Below are positions 17,519 to 17,782 of a stretch of DNA of 17,782 bases, one piece after another. The stretch comes from Teratosphaeria epicoccoides. Taxonomy: Eukaryota; Ascomycota; Dothideomycetes; Mycosphaerellales; Teratosphaeriaceae. The first letter of the stretch is position 1. Each line of letters begins with the position of its first letter. Below the pieces are notes generated by a model, which saw only the letters and a program-made list of their open reading frames with translations, made no database searches and had not been told where the DNA came from. The translations under genes were made by a program, and so were the position numbers. Location of the stretch: NCBI GenBank assembly GCA_021401465.1, contig JADDMT010000283.1, positions 1 to 17,782 on the forward strand. The letters are read 5' to 3'.

Positions 17519-17782
17519 TGTCATGAGTGTCAGGAGTACTGTCCGGAGTACTGTAGGATATAGGATCATGTAGGTCCTAAGTGCTATGAGTCATAGTACC
17601 GTCATGGGAGTACTATGAGTCATAGGCACAGTCATGGAAGAAAGGATCTGTCACATGAGGACAGATCCCCGGATCTGTAGGGTTAGTCTACAGATCCATG
17701 GGCTTGCAAGGAAGAAGGGATCTGTCACGTGATAACAGACCCTTAGATCTGTAGGGTTAGTCCACAGATCTACAGACACGGA
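17519..17782 (-). repeat. Hairpin repeat, right arm (inverted partner at 8398-8649)
   Basis: It is less mutated than the left arm. The 74-bp units start at 17671 and 17745. The first has a perfect 10-bp stem GGATCTGTAG / CTACAGATCC around the loop GGTTAGT; the second a near-perfect AGATCTGTAG / CACAGATCT. A further hairpin (GGATCTGTC...GACAGATCC, 17644-17668) lies beside it. The repeat continues past the window edge. Confidence 0.75.

Noticed and set aside
8398..17782. One large DNA transposon bounded by the inverted hairpin repeats
   Set aside because: The arms enclose a separate retrotransposon and other insertions, no transposase is visible, and the right arm runs off the window, so element ends cannot be defined.

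Overview
This window looks like a repeat-rich, gene-poor stretch of a filamentous ascomycete genome (inference). Three things point there: chromodomain-type Ty3/gypsy retroelements, short introns of 51-54 nt with GT(A)..., CTAAC/CTGAC branch sites and TAG ends, and pervasive C->T / G->A decay that turns Gln and Trp codons into TAG. That decay is the pattern expected of repeat-induced point mutation (RIP). No gene in the window appears intact, and there is no bacterial, rRNA, tRNA or CRISPR signal.

Layout. 1-4089 (+): the 3' part of Ty3/gypsy copy A. It holds the integrase with a C-terminal chromodomain (2-1294), then an ANTISENSE accessory gene with its own TATA box and two probable introns (complement 1435-2931), a GC-rich non-coding stretch, a polypurine tract (3716-3729) and a 360-bp 3' LTR (3730-4089). 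A second 360-bp LTR of the same family (4095-4454) follows directly. The 5-bp string GCAAG lies between the two LTRs and again after the second.

4455-8306: a divergent pair of degraded, intron-containing genes of unknown function (complement 4603-5834 and about 6706-8306). They are separated by an AT-rich region with iterated TGCC/GGCA motifs. 8307-9247: a hairpin-rich repeat whose inverted partner occupies 17519-17782, followed by small repeats.

9248-15206 (-): Ty3/gypsy copy B, running from a 390-bp 5' LTR (14817-15206) through gag, protease, reverse transcriptase, RNase H and integrase/chromodomain to a fragment of the same antisense gene, where it stops at 9248. Copy B is far more mutated than copy A; most of its metal-binding residues are changed to Tyr, Asn or Lys. 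A short element of 242 bp with a 5-bp target duplication (9475-9716) sits inside it, and copy A preserves the empty site. A 184-bp relative lies at 16502-16685.

15207-17782: AT-rich sequence with a possible LTR (15588-15851), a doubtful coding remnant, the 184-bp element, paired palindromes and a small plus-strand ORF (from 17134) that runs into the right arm of the hairpin repeat.

The most interesting structure is the Ty3/gypsy element that carries an oppositely oriented, promoter-bearing, intron-containing gene between pol and its 3' LTR. The linkage appears in both copies in the window, so the gene belongs to the repeat unit. The unknown divergent gene pair comes second. All coordinates and codon readings were made by eye; protein family names rest on motif recognition, not on searches.
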